Below, one piece after another: positions 7,730 to 15,235 of a DNA stretch of 22,115 nucleotides; position 1 is the first letter of the stretch, and every line of letters begins with the position of its first letter. The DNA is from a virus. The notes below the pieces were generated by a model. It was given only the letters and a program-made list of their open reading frames with translations. It did not search any database and was not told the origin of the DNA. The translations under genes and the position numbers were made by a program. The stretch spans positions 1 through 22,115 of the IMG/VR virus record IMGVR_UViG_3300020074_000140; one strand, 5' to 3'.

Positions 7730-9460
7730 ATGGAATATATGGAATATATGGATCCGCCGCCTCCGCCGCCAACACCATCAGGAACTTTGAGCGCAACAGC
7801 GGCAAATCCAACGGCAGTTAATTTAAATTATTCGTATGCAAACGGCTCAAGCGTATCACTGTTTAGAGGTTCGACGCTGGTAACAACATTTGGCTCTGGC
7901 AGCGGGTCGGGTGCATATAATGACACAGGCCTTGAGCCAGATACAATTTACACATATTACTTGCGCAATGGTACATCAACAGGCTCAACACAGCTTGCAA
8001 TAGCAACCGTTGGAACTCCCGAGCTTCCTGCTGTTGGAACGTTATCAGCGGCAACCATTGATGCAAATACAGTAGATTTAATTTATACCTTTAACGACGG
8101 TGTTAATGTATCGCTTTTTAGAGACGGTGAACGCATAACATCGCTTGGCAGCGGCGCAGGTTCTGGAACTTACAGAAATACAGGGCTATCTCCCGATACA
8201 AGTTATTCTTATGCTTTAAGAAATGGCACTGACCCAACAGACTTATTACTTGCAAGTTCATCGGCTAAAACATTAAGGACTGTAAGAAAAGCCGCTATTG
8301 AGCAGGGCAAAATACTTCCACTGTCATCGCTTGTTACAATATTTGACAGCACGCTTACAAGAATAGGAATACTTGAGGATTATGAATACCTTTACTGGAG
8401 TTATAATTTTAGGAAGCCAGGCAGTTTTAAACTAATTGTAAACCGCTATAAATTTGGCACTGAGTATCTTATAAAAGGAAACGTAATAGCTTTATATGTT
8501 GCAGGCTACTACAGGGCAGGCATTATCAAGTCAAGACAAATCAGCTTAACGGAAAAGGGCAAACTTTCAGAAAATTATACCATTGTTGGTTATGAGCTTG
8601 GAGGATTACTTGCTGAGCGCATAGCACTTCATAACACAGGCGCAGAAACGACAGGGTATGATAGCCAAAATACTTATGCTGAAACAGCCATGCGCCACTA
8701 CGTAAATGTAAACTGCATGGACGCAACAGATACAAACAGGAATTATCCTTTGCTGTATTTGGAGTCTCCAGATGGCCAGCGCGGAGGCAATATAAAGTAT
8801 GACGCAAGGTTTCAGAAAATATCAGAACTGCTTGAAGAAATAAGCCTTGCTACTGCAAATCTTGGCTGGGAGGTTGTTCTTGACCCGACAAATAAAAGGA
8901 TGGTTTTTAAAATCATAGAGGGAATTGACAGAAGTTTTGACAACGGTGAAAACTCGCCTGTTACTTTTTCTCCGAGTTTCGGAAATGTAAGGCTTATATC
9001 TTATCTTAACTCAGACTTAAATTCAAAAAATGTAGCTTATGTTGCAGGAAAAGGTGAGGCTGATGAGCGAGAAGTGGAGCAGGTTTCATACCAGGACGGC
9101 ACTTACTCAAATATCGGCCGCCGTGAAGTCTTTATTGACGCAAGGGATTTAGACAGCAACGATAAACTTATTCAAAGAGGCAACGAGAGGCTTGCTGAAC
9201 TTGGAGAGGAAAAGGTACTTGAGATTGAAAATTTATCTACAGGGTCGTTTTCCTATGGTGTAGATTTTTATTTGGGAGACATATTAACGGTTGATTATCC
9301 TGATATTGTTAGCGCTGATTTAAGGGTGATAGAGTCAATTATAGAAATAGACGCTAAAAACTTAATCCAGAACAAACTTATATTTGGTAAACAATATCCT
9401 GATTTAATCAACATTAATGAATATAAAAATAAAAACTTTTTAACTGAAGTTAGGAGATGA
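7730..9460 (+). CDS. Tail-tip protein, two Ig/FN3-like modules plus Gp37-like domain
   Basis: The product is 576 residues. After a start with six consecutive prolines come two tandem modules of about 75 residues (about 17-93 and 101-180) that match each other closely: each has GTLSA near its start, VSLFR, GSGxGSGxY and TGLxPDTxYxYxLRNG, an Ig/FN3-like pattern usual in surface-binding modules. The rest (about 195-570) resembles the siphovirus ReqiPepy6 Gp37-like tail family, the protein after Dit that forms the tip. The gene abuts Dit (stop TAA then ATG). The start is ambiguous: ATGs at 7730, 7739 and 7748 lie in a 9-nt tandem duplication with only a weak binding site. Confidence 0.85.
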   Translation: MEYMEYMDPPPPPPTPSGTLSATAANPTAVNLNYSYANGSSVSLFRGSTLVTTFGSGSGSGAYNDTGLEPDTIYTYYLRNGTSTGSTQLAIATVGTPELPAVGTLSAATIDANTVDLIYTFNDGVNVSLFRDGERITSLGSGAGSGTYRNTGLSPDTSYSYALRNGTDPTDLLLASSSAKTLRTVRKAAIEQGKILPLSSLVTIFDSTLTRIGILEDYEYLYWSYNFRKPGSFKLIVNRYKFGTEYLIKGNVIALYVAGYYRAGIIKSRQISLTEKGKLSENYTIVGYELGGLLAERIALHNTGAETTGYDSQNTYAETAMRHYVNVNCMDATDTNRNYPLLYLESPDGQRGGNIKYDARFQKISELLEEISLATANLGWEVVLDPTNKRMVFKIIEGIDRSFDNGENSPVTFSPSFGNVRLISYLNSDLNSKNVAYVAGKGEADEREVEQVSYQDGTYSNIGRREVFIDARDLDSNDKLIQRGNERLAELGEEKVLEIENLSTGSFSYGVDFYLGDILTVDYPDIVSADLRVIESIIEIDAKNLIQNKLIFGKQYPDLININEYKNKNFLTEVRR

Positions 9461-9464
9461 CAAT

Positions 9465-10301
9465 ATGGTTGAGTACAGCCGGTTCTTCGGAGCTGAGGGC
9501 GAGCCAGAATACAGCCAGCCACAGTTTGCAGAAGTGCTATCAAAAATATTTTCAAACGGTGTATTTACCGATGTGTTAAACGAGCTTGAAGTAGTAGAGC
9601 ATGATCCAGCTGCAATGGCAGTAGATATAAAATCAGGTGAGGGTTGGATTAATGGCTACTGGTATCAGAACACTGCAGACCTTACTAAAACACTTGCAGC
9701 CGCTGACCCAGACAATGACAGGATAGACAGGGTTGTACTTAGGCTTGATGTAACAGATGAGCTTAAAATATCTGTTGAAGTACTGACAGGTACTCCAGCA
9801 GCAGACCCAGACCCCCCAGAACTTACACAAGACAGTGATACGTATGAAATATCACTCGCACAGGTTTTAGTCGGTGATGGCGTAACAAGTGTAACTGACG
9901 CAAATATTACTGATGAGAGGGAGTTTGCAGAAGTAAATCATGCTCCTGTCTCAGATGATGATTTGACAGAACAAAGTCTTGTTGTAACTACTATTGCATC
10001 AAGTGCAACTCCCACTCCAGCAAGGGCAAGTAAAAAAACAGAACTTGAAATAACAGCACTTGCAGCAGCAGCGGAATTTGCAGCTCCGTCAGGCACTCCT
10101 GTAAATGGAGATTTACTATTTATATCAATAACAGATAACGGAACTACAAGAGCTTTGACTTATAACGCTATATATGATGACCCTTATAGTGCAGAGTTAC
10201 CAACAGATACTACTGCAAATTTAACAATACTTATGTTATTCAGGTACAGCTCTGCAAGGTCAAAATGGGAATTGTTGTTTACAGATGAGGGGGCAGCATA
10301 A
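9465..10301 (+). CDS. Tail-tip / baseplate structural protein
   Basis: The 278-residue protein resembles the minor structural proteins that follow Gp37-like tail proteins. Its N-terminus (SRFFGAEGEPEYSQPQFAEVLS), the middle SGEGWINGYWYQN and the RIDRVVLRLD...LAQVLVGDG...ITDERE sequence are typical of baseplate or side-fibre attachment proteins in Gram-positive phages. The C-terminal part (about 170-278) is Thr/Ala-rich and beta-patterned, suggesting a spike or binding module. A good site (TTAGGAGATG) precedes the ATG, 4 nt after the upstream stop. Receptor contact is an inference from place and pattern. Confidence 0.78.
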   Translation: MVEYSRFFGAEGEPEYSQPQFAEVLSKIFSNGVFTDVLNELEVVEHDPAAMAVDIKSGEGWINGYWYQNTADLTKTLAAADPDNDRIDRVVLRLDVTDELKISVEVLTGTPAADPDPPELTQDSDTYEISLAQVLVGDGVTSVTDANITDEREFAEVNHAPVSDDDLTEQSLVVTTIASSATPTPARASKKTELEITALAAAAEFAAPSGTPVNGDLLFISITDNGTTRALTYNAIYDDPYSAELPTDTTANLTILMLFRYSSARSKWELLFTDEGAA

Positions 10302-10991
10302 ATGGCAGGAATAGATTCATATACAAAACTATTATTACATTGTGATGGTGCAGATGCTTCTACAACTTTTATTGATAGTGCAACAGGTAAAACCGTAACA
10401 GTATCAAGCGGCAGTCCTCAAATTGATACGGCACAAGCAAAATTTGGCACAGGCTCGCTACTACTTGCTAACGCAACATCAGACCAGATAAGACTTGCAG
10501 ATAGTGCTGACTGGAATTTTGGAAGTGGAGATTTTACTGTTGATTTTTGGATTAGAATACCGGCAAATCCTGGAGCTTCAAATGGAATTATATCTCAGTA
10601 TACTGCAGGATTTTTTAGAATAGTAATGGTAAGCGGAAGTAAAATTTATTGGGATTGCACAGCAGGTGGTTCGTCAAGATGGGAGCTATGGGGAAATACT
10701 GTAATATCAGATAATACATGGGCTCATGTTGCTTGCGTAAGATATGGAAATACACAGAAAATATATGTAGATGGTGTTGCTCAAACATCTACAGGCAACT
10801 ATGCAGGGGCACTTGATGATTTATCAGGCCCGTTTAATATTGGGTTAGATGCTGGATTTGGAGTTTTATCTTGCTGGTTAGATGAAATCAGAGTATCAAA
10901 AGGCATAGCAAGATGGACAACTAATTTTACACCTCCGACAAGAGCTTATTCAAAATCTATTTCAGGCGGTATTTTAAGATGGTTTTATTAA
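10302..10991 (+). CDS. Lectin-like (LamG/ConA fold) tip protein
   Basis: The 229-residue protein is almost entirely one concanavalin A-like/LamG domain. Visible landmarks are LLLHCDGADASTTFIDSATG, GKxV then KFGTGSLLL, DFTVDFWIRI, WAHVACVRYGNTQKIYVDG, and the closing LDEIRVSKGIARWTTNFTPP, a very common ending of phage LamG adhesins. Such domains bind carbohydrate, so this is a good candidate for host surface recognition. The ATG follows the upstream stop directly, with GAGGGGG as binding site. No signal peptide or enzyme motif is seen. Confidence 0.87.
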   Translation: MAGIDSYTKLLLHCDGADASTTFIDSATGKTVTVSSGSPQIDTAQAKFGTGSLLLANATSDQIRLADSADWNFGSGDFTVDFWIRIPANPGASNGIISQYTAGFFRIVMVSGSKIYWDCTAGGSSRWELWGNTVISDNTWAHVACVRYGNTQKIYVDGVAQTSTGNYAGALDDLSGPFNIGLDAGFGVLSCWLDEIRVSKGIARWTTNFTPPTRAYSKSISGGILRWFY

Positions 10992-11010
10992 CTTTAGAGT
11001 ATCAAATGAA

Positions 11011-11106
11011 ATGACTTACTTAGACAACATACCTTTATATATTTATGTCCTGCTGTTTGCAGGCATTTTTATTATATGCAGATACATGGACAGGAGGCTC
11101 AAGTGA
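11011..11106 (+). CDS. 31-residue membrane peptide
   Basis: This short reading frame encodes MTYLDNIPLY, then a hydrophobic segment (about residues 8-23) and a basic end (RYMDRRLK), that is, a single membrane helix with a positive tail. Its stop overlaps the GTG start of the next gene (GTGA), which supports real coupled translation. There is no strong ribosome binding site at its own ATG. Position just before the lysins suggests a role in lysis, as a holin-like or accessory peptide, but this is inference; it may only serve to couple translation. Confidence 0.5.
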   Translation: MTYLDNIPLYIYVLLFAGIFIICRYMDRRLK

Positions 11107-11435
11107 ACAATGGACGCCGATTTGAGGATAAGGTAACAGCATCGGATTTTATAAAAATGCCACAAAAAGAACTACTGGCAAACATATATGTGCAAACATT
11201 AAAAACTAATGGCACAGTAAAAGACCACGATATAAGGTTGGAATGTATTGAAAAGGAATATATGAACAAAGATGATATAAAAGCAATTTGTGTGGATCTA
11301 AAGGCACAATTAAATGAAAAGATAGACTGGAAACCATTTAAGCGTTTTGGTGTTATTCTTACAATTATAATATCACTACTTACTATACCAAATCTTGCGC
11401 TTAATATTCTTAAATTTATATCTTTAGTACCATGA
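11103..11435 (+). CDS. Membrane-anchored lysis-cassette protein
   Basis: The 110-residue product has a soluble, charged helical N-terminal part with probable coiled coil (about 25-80) and one strong C-terminal membrane segment (FGVILTIIISLLTIPNLAL, about 82-104). This layout recalls XhlA-like haemolysin/holin-accessory proteins next to lysins. I place the start at GTG because AGGAGG lies 5 nt upstream and the codon overlaps the previous stop; an ATG nine codons earlier has no binding site. Its stop overlaps the lysin start (ATGA). No recognised holin is present in the cassette, so this protein or the 31-residue peptide may fill that job. Confidence 0.72.
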   Translation: MNNGRRFEDKVTASDFIKMPQKELLANIYVQTLKTNGTVKDHDIRLECIEKEYMNKDDIKAICVDLKAQLNEKIDWKPFKRFGVILTIIISLLTIPNLALNILKFISLVP

Positions 11436-12622
11436 ATAAAGAACAACTATATTCAGCTCATAATCCAGACAATATAAAAATAAATATCGGTGGCTCATGC
11501 GTGGGTGGCATAGGCTCAACTAACTGGGATATGACTTATAATGAAATAAGGATACTACCAGATAAGCCTTTAAACTCATGGCACTTTATACAGGAAAGCA
11601 TTAACCGCAAAAAACAATTTACTGTAAACATAGACCAGTACATTTCCAGGACAAGCCATTGGTTGCCAGATGAAGCTACATATAAAAATCATGTAAATCA
11701 TATTTGTAATGAGCTACTTAAAAGAGATAGTAACGTAATAAATTATTGTGATATTACAGTTGATAACGAGCCATTAAAAAATAATTATCATCCAAATACT
11801 GATAGCTATATCAAATATGTAAAATGGTGTAGCCAAGTAGCAAAGTCTTACTTGTTTAAAGTATCAGCAGGTAATGAAGAATTTAACCTTGCAGAGCACA
11901 GGGTAATAGTGAATGGCTGGAAGAATTTATACTATGAAATGGGGCTGCTTAAAGAGCTTGGCATAATAGACAGGATTGCAATACATATTCAAGGTGCTTG
12001 CCTTACAGATGAACTCCGTAAACGCTGGACACAGTTTTGCTTTGGTATAGTAAATGCTTATAAGTTTAAGTTAGAGAATACATTTATTTGCACTGAGGCT
12101 GCTTACACTGACCCTAAAAATACAATGTATAGCCATTGGATACCAAAGATTAAAATGGCACTTGATTTAAAATGCAGTGCTATTGGGTTTGTGTTTATAG
12201 ATTATGATAGCAAATATAATGAGTACAATACAGATTATAGCTGGCTTGCAATATTTAAGGATAAACAATTAAGAGTATCACAGCAGGCATGGAATGATTT
12301 TAGAGATATAGCAATTAAGTATAAAAGAATTGAAATAGAGGAGTTTGATGATATGAAATTAAAAGTATTAAAGCCAGGTTCAAAAGGAAACCAAGTTTTA
12401 TTTATTCAGGAAATAATGAGCCAGGAATACGGATTTGAAAATCCATTGTTTGACGGCATATACGGAAGTTTGACATTACATCAGGTTAAAGAATACCAGT
12501 CATCAAATCATCTTACAGTAGACGGCATTATAGGCAAGTTTACAATGACAGATTTAATTAACAAATCATCAGACCCTAAAAAATGGATGAATAGATTGCA
12601 AGTATTTATGGCTTATGAGTAA
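11432..12622 (+). CDS. Lysin 1: TIM-barrel-like hydrolase with PG-binding domain
   Basis: The 396-residue protein has two parts. Residues about 1-300 look like a TIM-barrel glycoside hydrolase: alternating strands and helices, DNEP (111-114) placed like the acid/base Glu after strand 4 of clan GH-A enzymes, and FICTEAAY (218-225) like the nucleophile Glu near strand 7. Residues about 309-380 form a peptidoglycan_binding_1 domain (LKPGSKGNQVLFIQ; FDGIYGSLT; VDGIIG). There is no signal peptide, so release would need a holin. Cleavage of cell wall glycan is inferred; the catalytic assignment rests on two short motifs. It overlaps lysin 2 by 8 nt. Confidence 0.75.
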   Translation: MNKEQLYSAHNPDNIKINIGGSCVGGIGSTNWDMTYNEIRILPDKPLNSWHFIQESINRKKQFTVNIDQYISRTSHWLPDEATYKNHVNHICNELLKRDSNVINYCDITVDNEPLKNNYHPNTDSYIKYVKWCSQVAKSYLFKVSAGNEEFNLAEHRVIVNGWKNLYYEMGLLKELGIIDRIAIHIQGACLTDELRKRWTQFCFGIVNAYKFKLENTFICTEAAYTDPKNTMYSHWIPKIKMALDLKCSAIGFVFIDYDSKYNEYNTDYSWLAIFKDKQLRVSQQAWNDFRDIAIKYKRIEIEEFDDMKLKVLKPGSKGNQVLFIQEIMSQEYGFENPLFDGIYGSLTLHQVKEYQSSNHLTVDGIIGKFTMTDLINKSSDPKKWMNRLQVFMAYE

Positions 12623-13430
12623 AGACTTTATAAATTTATTAAGTAGCAAAATAGATAATATACCGAACTTTCCTGTACTTAAAAGTTTAGCCATAGCACA
12701 AGCCTGTCTTGAAAGCAGATACGGGCAAAAGCATTTTTACAATAACATTTTTGGGATTAAATGTTGGAATGTAAATGCTTATGCAGGCTGTCGTATAGGT
12801 CGTACATCAGAGTTTATTGACGGTTCTTATCAGCATAATTTGAGTTTAGCTTTTCAGGTATATGATAGCTTTGATGATAGCTTAAAAGATTATGCAAGGT
12901 TAATGAATATAAAAAGGTATGAGCGTGTACGTAATGCTAAAAACTATATTGAAGCAACACAGGCTGTAAAGGATTGCGGTTATGCTACATCACTTGCGTA
13001 TGTGGCTAATTTAAGACGTATTATAGAGCAATATAAATTATATGAATTGGATAATAAAATGGAAGATTATTATATAACTCCTAATTTTAAAATGAGTGAA
13101 TTTATCTGCAAAGACGGTACTGAAGTACCAGAAGATTTAAAAATCTATATGGAGATAGTTGCTACTGAATTACAGATGTTACGTAATGAAATAGATAAAC
13201 CTATTATAATCACGAGTGCATACCGTACACCAGAATATAATAAAAAAGTAGGCGGCAAACCTGCAAGCTATCATTTAAAAATGCAGGCTGCTGATATAAG
13301 AGTATCTGGTATGAAACCTTATGATGTAGCTGTATATGCTGCAAGATATACAAACTTTGGAGGATTTGGTATTGCTAATAGTTTTTTACATTTAGATTTG
13401 CGCCCAAAATTTTTGATATTCAAATACTAA
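12615..13430 (+). CDS. Lysin 2: glucosaminidase plus M15 peptidase
   Basis: The 271-residue enzyme joins two wall-degrading domains. Residues about 15-140 match the N-acetylglucosaminidase (FlgJ/GH73-like) family: AIAQACLESRYGQ with catalytic Glu33, NNIFGIKC, then FQVYDSFDDSLKDYARLM. Residues about 155-268 match peptidase M15 of the endolysin type, with SAYRTPEYNKKVGG, zinc ligands H220 and D227 in SYHLKMQAADI, and H259 in FLHLD. The glucosaminidase cuts the glycan and the M15 domain a peptide bond in the stem or bridge. With lysin 1, this gives three putative catalytic activities in two coupled genes. There is no secretion signal. Confidence 0.9.
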   Translation: MSKDFINLLSSKIDNIPNFPVLKSLAIAQACLESRYGQKHFYNNIFGIKCWNVNAYAGCRIGRTSEFIDGSYQHNLSLAFQVYDSFDDSLKDYARLMNIKRYERVRNAKNYIEATQAVKDCGYATSLAYVANLRRIIEQYKLYELDNKMEDYYITPNFKMSEFICKDGTEVPEDLKIYMEIVATELQMLRNEIDKPIIITSAYRTPEYNKKVGGKPASYHLKMQAADIRVSGMKPYDVAVYAARYTNFGGFGIANSFLHLDLRPKFLIFKY

Positions 13431-13452
13431 AATACCTTGCATGGGGTTAAAT

Positions 13453-13511
13453 ATTAATCAAGAAATAATTCTATGATTAATCGTGAACCAATATGTTCAT
13501 TAATCGTGAAC
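13453..13511 (+). repeat. ATTAATC repeats at a 23-bp period
   Basis: ATTAATC occurs at 13453, 13476 and 13499, exactly 23 bp apart. The second and third copies extend to a perfect 13-mer, ATTAATCGTGAAC. The third also forms a GTTCA/TGAAC inverted repeat (13495-13499 with 13507-13511). The array sits between the lysin stop and the structured RNA, where a regulatory protein or a promoter could act. Confidence 0.7.
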
Positions 13512-14072
13512 ATACTGGATTACTGAACATTACCAGACATGTAGTAAATTTATTGTTAATTGCTGGTAACATGCCATACAAACTGCTCCGTATGGAGTAA
13601 CTGTATGGCATAACTGGGGACAAAATGTCCTCACATGTTGTTAGCTAACTGGTTAGCTGGTAGGGCAGAGCAATAGCGAATAACGTAATACGTATAGGCG
13701 TAAGCTCTGCTATATTCCTGCATGGTTTCTGTACGAGCCTAAATGCTTATCTAAACCAGCGTCTATTGATGTCAGCCTGGCTTTACCTGATGGGTCGGGC
13801 TGTCTGCATCGGGATAGCAAGCGAAATTCAACGGGTATATACCTGTTGCGCCTCTGCTAACTGCGGCTTTATACTCCGGAATGAATACCGGCACTCGCAA
13901 TACCAGCGTAATTAACTGGTAGATTGGGTATAAAGGCAGTGGGGTTTGCGGTTATCCTGCAGTATGATTGGCTTCATGCCAGACTGCAAAAACCGCTATA
14001 GGATTGCGGCTCTCCTTGCAGGTGTGGTGACAATACTGCCTGCTAAAACCGCAGTCATTCGGAATTTCCGAA
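13495..14072 (+). ncRNA. Large structured phage RNA (ROOL/GOLLD-like candidate)
   Basis: No plausible gene fills this stretch, yet it is crowded with helices and looks richer in G and C than its surroundings. Clear helices are: 13571-13580 with 13602-13611 (10 bp, enclosing CTCC/GGAG); 13616-13622 with 13626-13632; 13643-13648 with 13653-13658; 13665-13671 with 13704-13710; 13723-13728 with 13753-13758; 13786-13792 with 13807-13813; 13829-13836 with 13841-13848; 13867-13876 with 13926-13935, stacked outside by 13861-13864 with 13936-13939 and enclosing 13901-13906 with 13916-13921; the nested set 13948-13953/13991-13996, 13958-13963/13983-13988 and 13969-13972/13978-13981; 14005-14009 with 14049-14053, enclosing 14018-14022/14039-14043; and 14058-14062 with 14068-14072. 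Wobble pairs in several helices are G-U only if the plus strand is transcribed. Size, phage setting and nearby tRNA genes resemble ROOL and GOLLD RNAs. The class name is inference, and the ends are approximate. Confidence 0.75.
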
Positions 14073-14091
14073 CAACTTATAGAAAGGCAAT

Positions 14092-14250
14092 ATGAATACA
14101 GACGTAACATTAATGCGTAAAATCTTATGTAAATTATTCCCAATAGTAGACGGTAAAATTAAATTCAATGAGTTATATTTTTTAGATGAAGAGTTTATAA
14201 ACTTTATAGAAATGCTACATGTAGCAAATTATCATCCGAGTAAGGAGTAA
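14092..14250 (+). CDS. Small protein of unknown function (52 aa)
   Basis: The frame begins with ATG after a GAAAGG site and encodes 52 residues, with no Cys cluster, membrane segment or known motif. The second half is acidic and aromatic (FNELYFLDEEFINFIEML). It starts about 20 nt after the last helix of the structured RNA and is followed 1 nt later by the next small gene, whose binding site lies inside this gene's last codons. That spacing supports real translation. I do not recognise a family. Confidence 0.6.
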   Translation: MNTDVTLMRKILCKLFPIVDGKIKFNELYFLDEEFINFIEMLHVANYHPSKE

Positions 14251-14251
14251 T

Positions 14252-14401
14252 ATGGACGCTTATTGTGAAGCCAATAATCCAAGTCCTTTTAAACGCTGTG
14301 ATAAATGCCATAAGATTATATCAACAGATTATGGCGTATTTTCAGGTGAGTATTTTTGTTTTAACTGTTTACTCAAAATATTAAAAGATAATAAGGAGTA
14401 A
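14252..14401 (+). CDS. Small zinc-ribbon-like protein (49 aa)
   Basis: The 49-residue product carries two CxxC pairs, RCDKCHK (C16, C19) and FCFNC (C36, C39), spaced as in a small treble-clef or zinc ribbon. The site AAGGAGTAAT lies directly before the ATG. It follows the previous small gene by 1 nt and its own last codons hold an identical AAGGAGTAAT for the metallophosphoesterase, so the three form a chain. Metal binding is inferred from the Cys pairs; the target is unknown. Confidence 0.65.
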   Translation: MDAYCEANNPSPFKRCDKCHKIISTDYGVFSGEYFCFNCLLKILKDNKE

Positions 14402-14402
14402 T

Positions 14403-15158
14403 ATTATTATAGATAAAAATAGTATTGTTACTGCAGTATCATTTGGGGACTTACATGTTCCAAGACATGATATTGAAAGTTTGAATTTATTACTGAAGTT
14501 TTTGAAAGTCCTCAAACCCGATTATATTATTGAGGTGGGGGACAGGCTAAACGGTAAATCAGTATCATTTCACTTAAAAGATTTATACACCACGCCCACG
14601 CTAAAAGAAGAATTTAAAGCTGCTAAAGAAGTTACGGAACAAATAAATTACGCTATACCGTCAGCAAAAAAAATACTTGTAAAAGGAAATCATGACTTCT
14701 GGGTAGTTAAATTTACATGGCAGCACCCCGAACTTGTTGGCATTATTGATTACAACAGAGAACTTGGGTTAGACGACTGGGAAGTAATAGAATATGGCAG
14801 TTCGTTTGAATTTAGGGACTTTATATTTACTCATGGATTAAAAGCACGTTCCGCAAGTGGTTATACAGCAAACGCTATGGTTAGTTGTTTTGGCAGAAGT
14901 GGTATGTCTGGTCATACACATAGACTGGGCTCTTCGTACAGGACATTTTATGATACAACTCACGGTTGGTGGGAAAATGGTTGTATGTGTGATTTTGCAT
15001 TGTCAGAAGAATGGTTTCATGAACCTAACCCAAACTGGCAACATGGCTTTAGTATTATTAAGTTTTTTGATAATAAGAAATTTCATGTAGACCAAATACC
15101 AATACCAGAACAAGACAAGTTTATATTCTATAATAATAAGTATTATGTATTAGATTAA
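14403..15158 (+). CDS. Calcineurin-like metallophosphoesterase, ATT start
   Basis: The product, read from ATT at 14403, is 251 residues and has the whole dinuclear-metal set: GDLH (15-18), GD (46-47), GNHD (95-98), THG (His144) and SGHTH (169-173). The first canonical-type start in this frame is a TTG at 14481, which would delete GDLH and so the active site. Upstream, AAGGAGTAAT is followed by ATT ATT ATA, matching base for base the AAGGAGTAAT-ATG of the preceding gene. I therefore infer initiation at ATT (14403 or 14406). Function could be phosphatase, nuclease or cyclic-nucleotide hydrolase; the substrate cannot be read from sequence. Confidence 0.82.
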   Translation: MIIDKNSIVTAVSFGDLHVPRHDIESLNLLLKFLKVLKPDYIIEVGDRLNGKSVSFHLKDLYTTPTLKEEFKAAKEVTEQINYAIPSAKKILVKGNHDFWVVKFTWQHPELVGIIDYNRELGLDDWEVIEYGSSFEFRDFIFTHGLKARSASGYTANAMVSCFGRSGMSGHTHRLGSSYRTFYDTTHGWWENGCMCDFALSEEWFHEPNPNWQHGFSIIKFFDNKKFHVDQIPIPEQDKFIFYNNKYYVLD

Positions 15159-15187
15159 AGACAAACAAAATTAAATATCAACAACAT

Positions 15188-15229
15188 GAGGGACTGCCCG
15201 TAACGGTCCCTCAACCTTTTACGGGGAGG
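15188..15229 (+). promoter_or_regulatory. Predicted H-type pseudoknot over the HNH gene RBS
   Basis: Stem 1 pairs 15188-15194 (GAGGGAC) with 15206-15212 (GTCCCTC). Its loop holds CCCGTAA (15197-15203), perfectly complementary to TTACGGG (15219-15225), which runs into the ribosome binding site GGGGAGG (15223-15229). Linkers are 2, 2 and 6 nt. The architecture is nearly that of the element at 3898-3935, with unrelated sequence. Confidence 0.62.
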
Positions 15230-15235
15230 TAAGAG

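Noticed and set aside
13952-14143. 63-residue frame on the minus strand inside the structured RNA
   Set aside because: It has no matching neighbour, crosses the start of the small gene at 14092, and its bases are explained by nested plus-strand helices with G-U wobbles.
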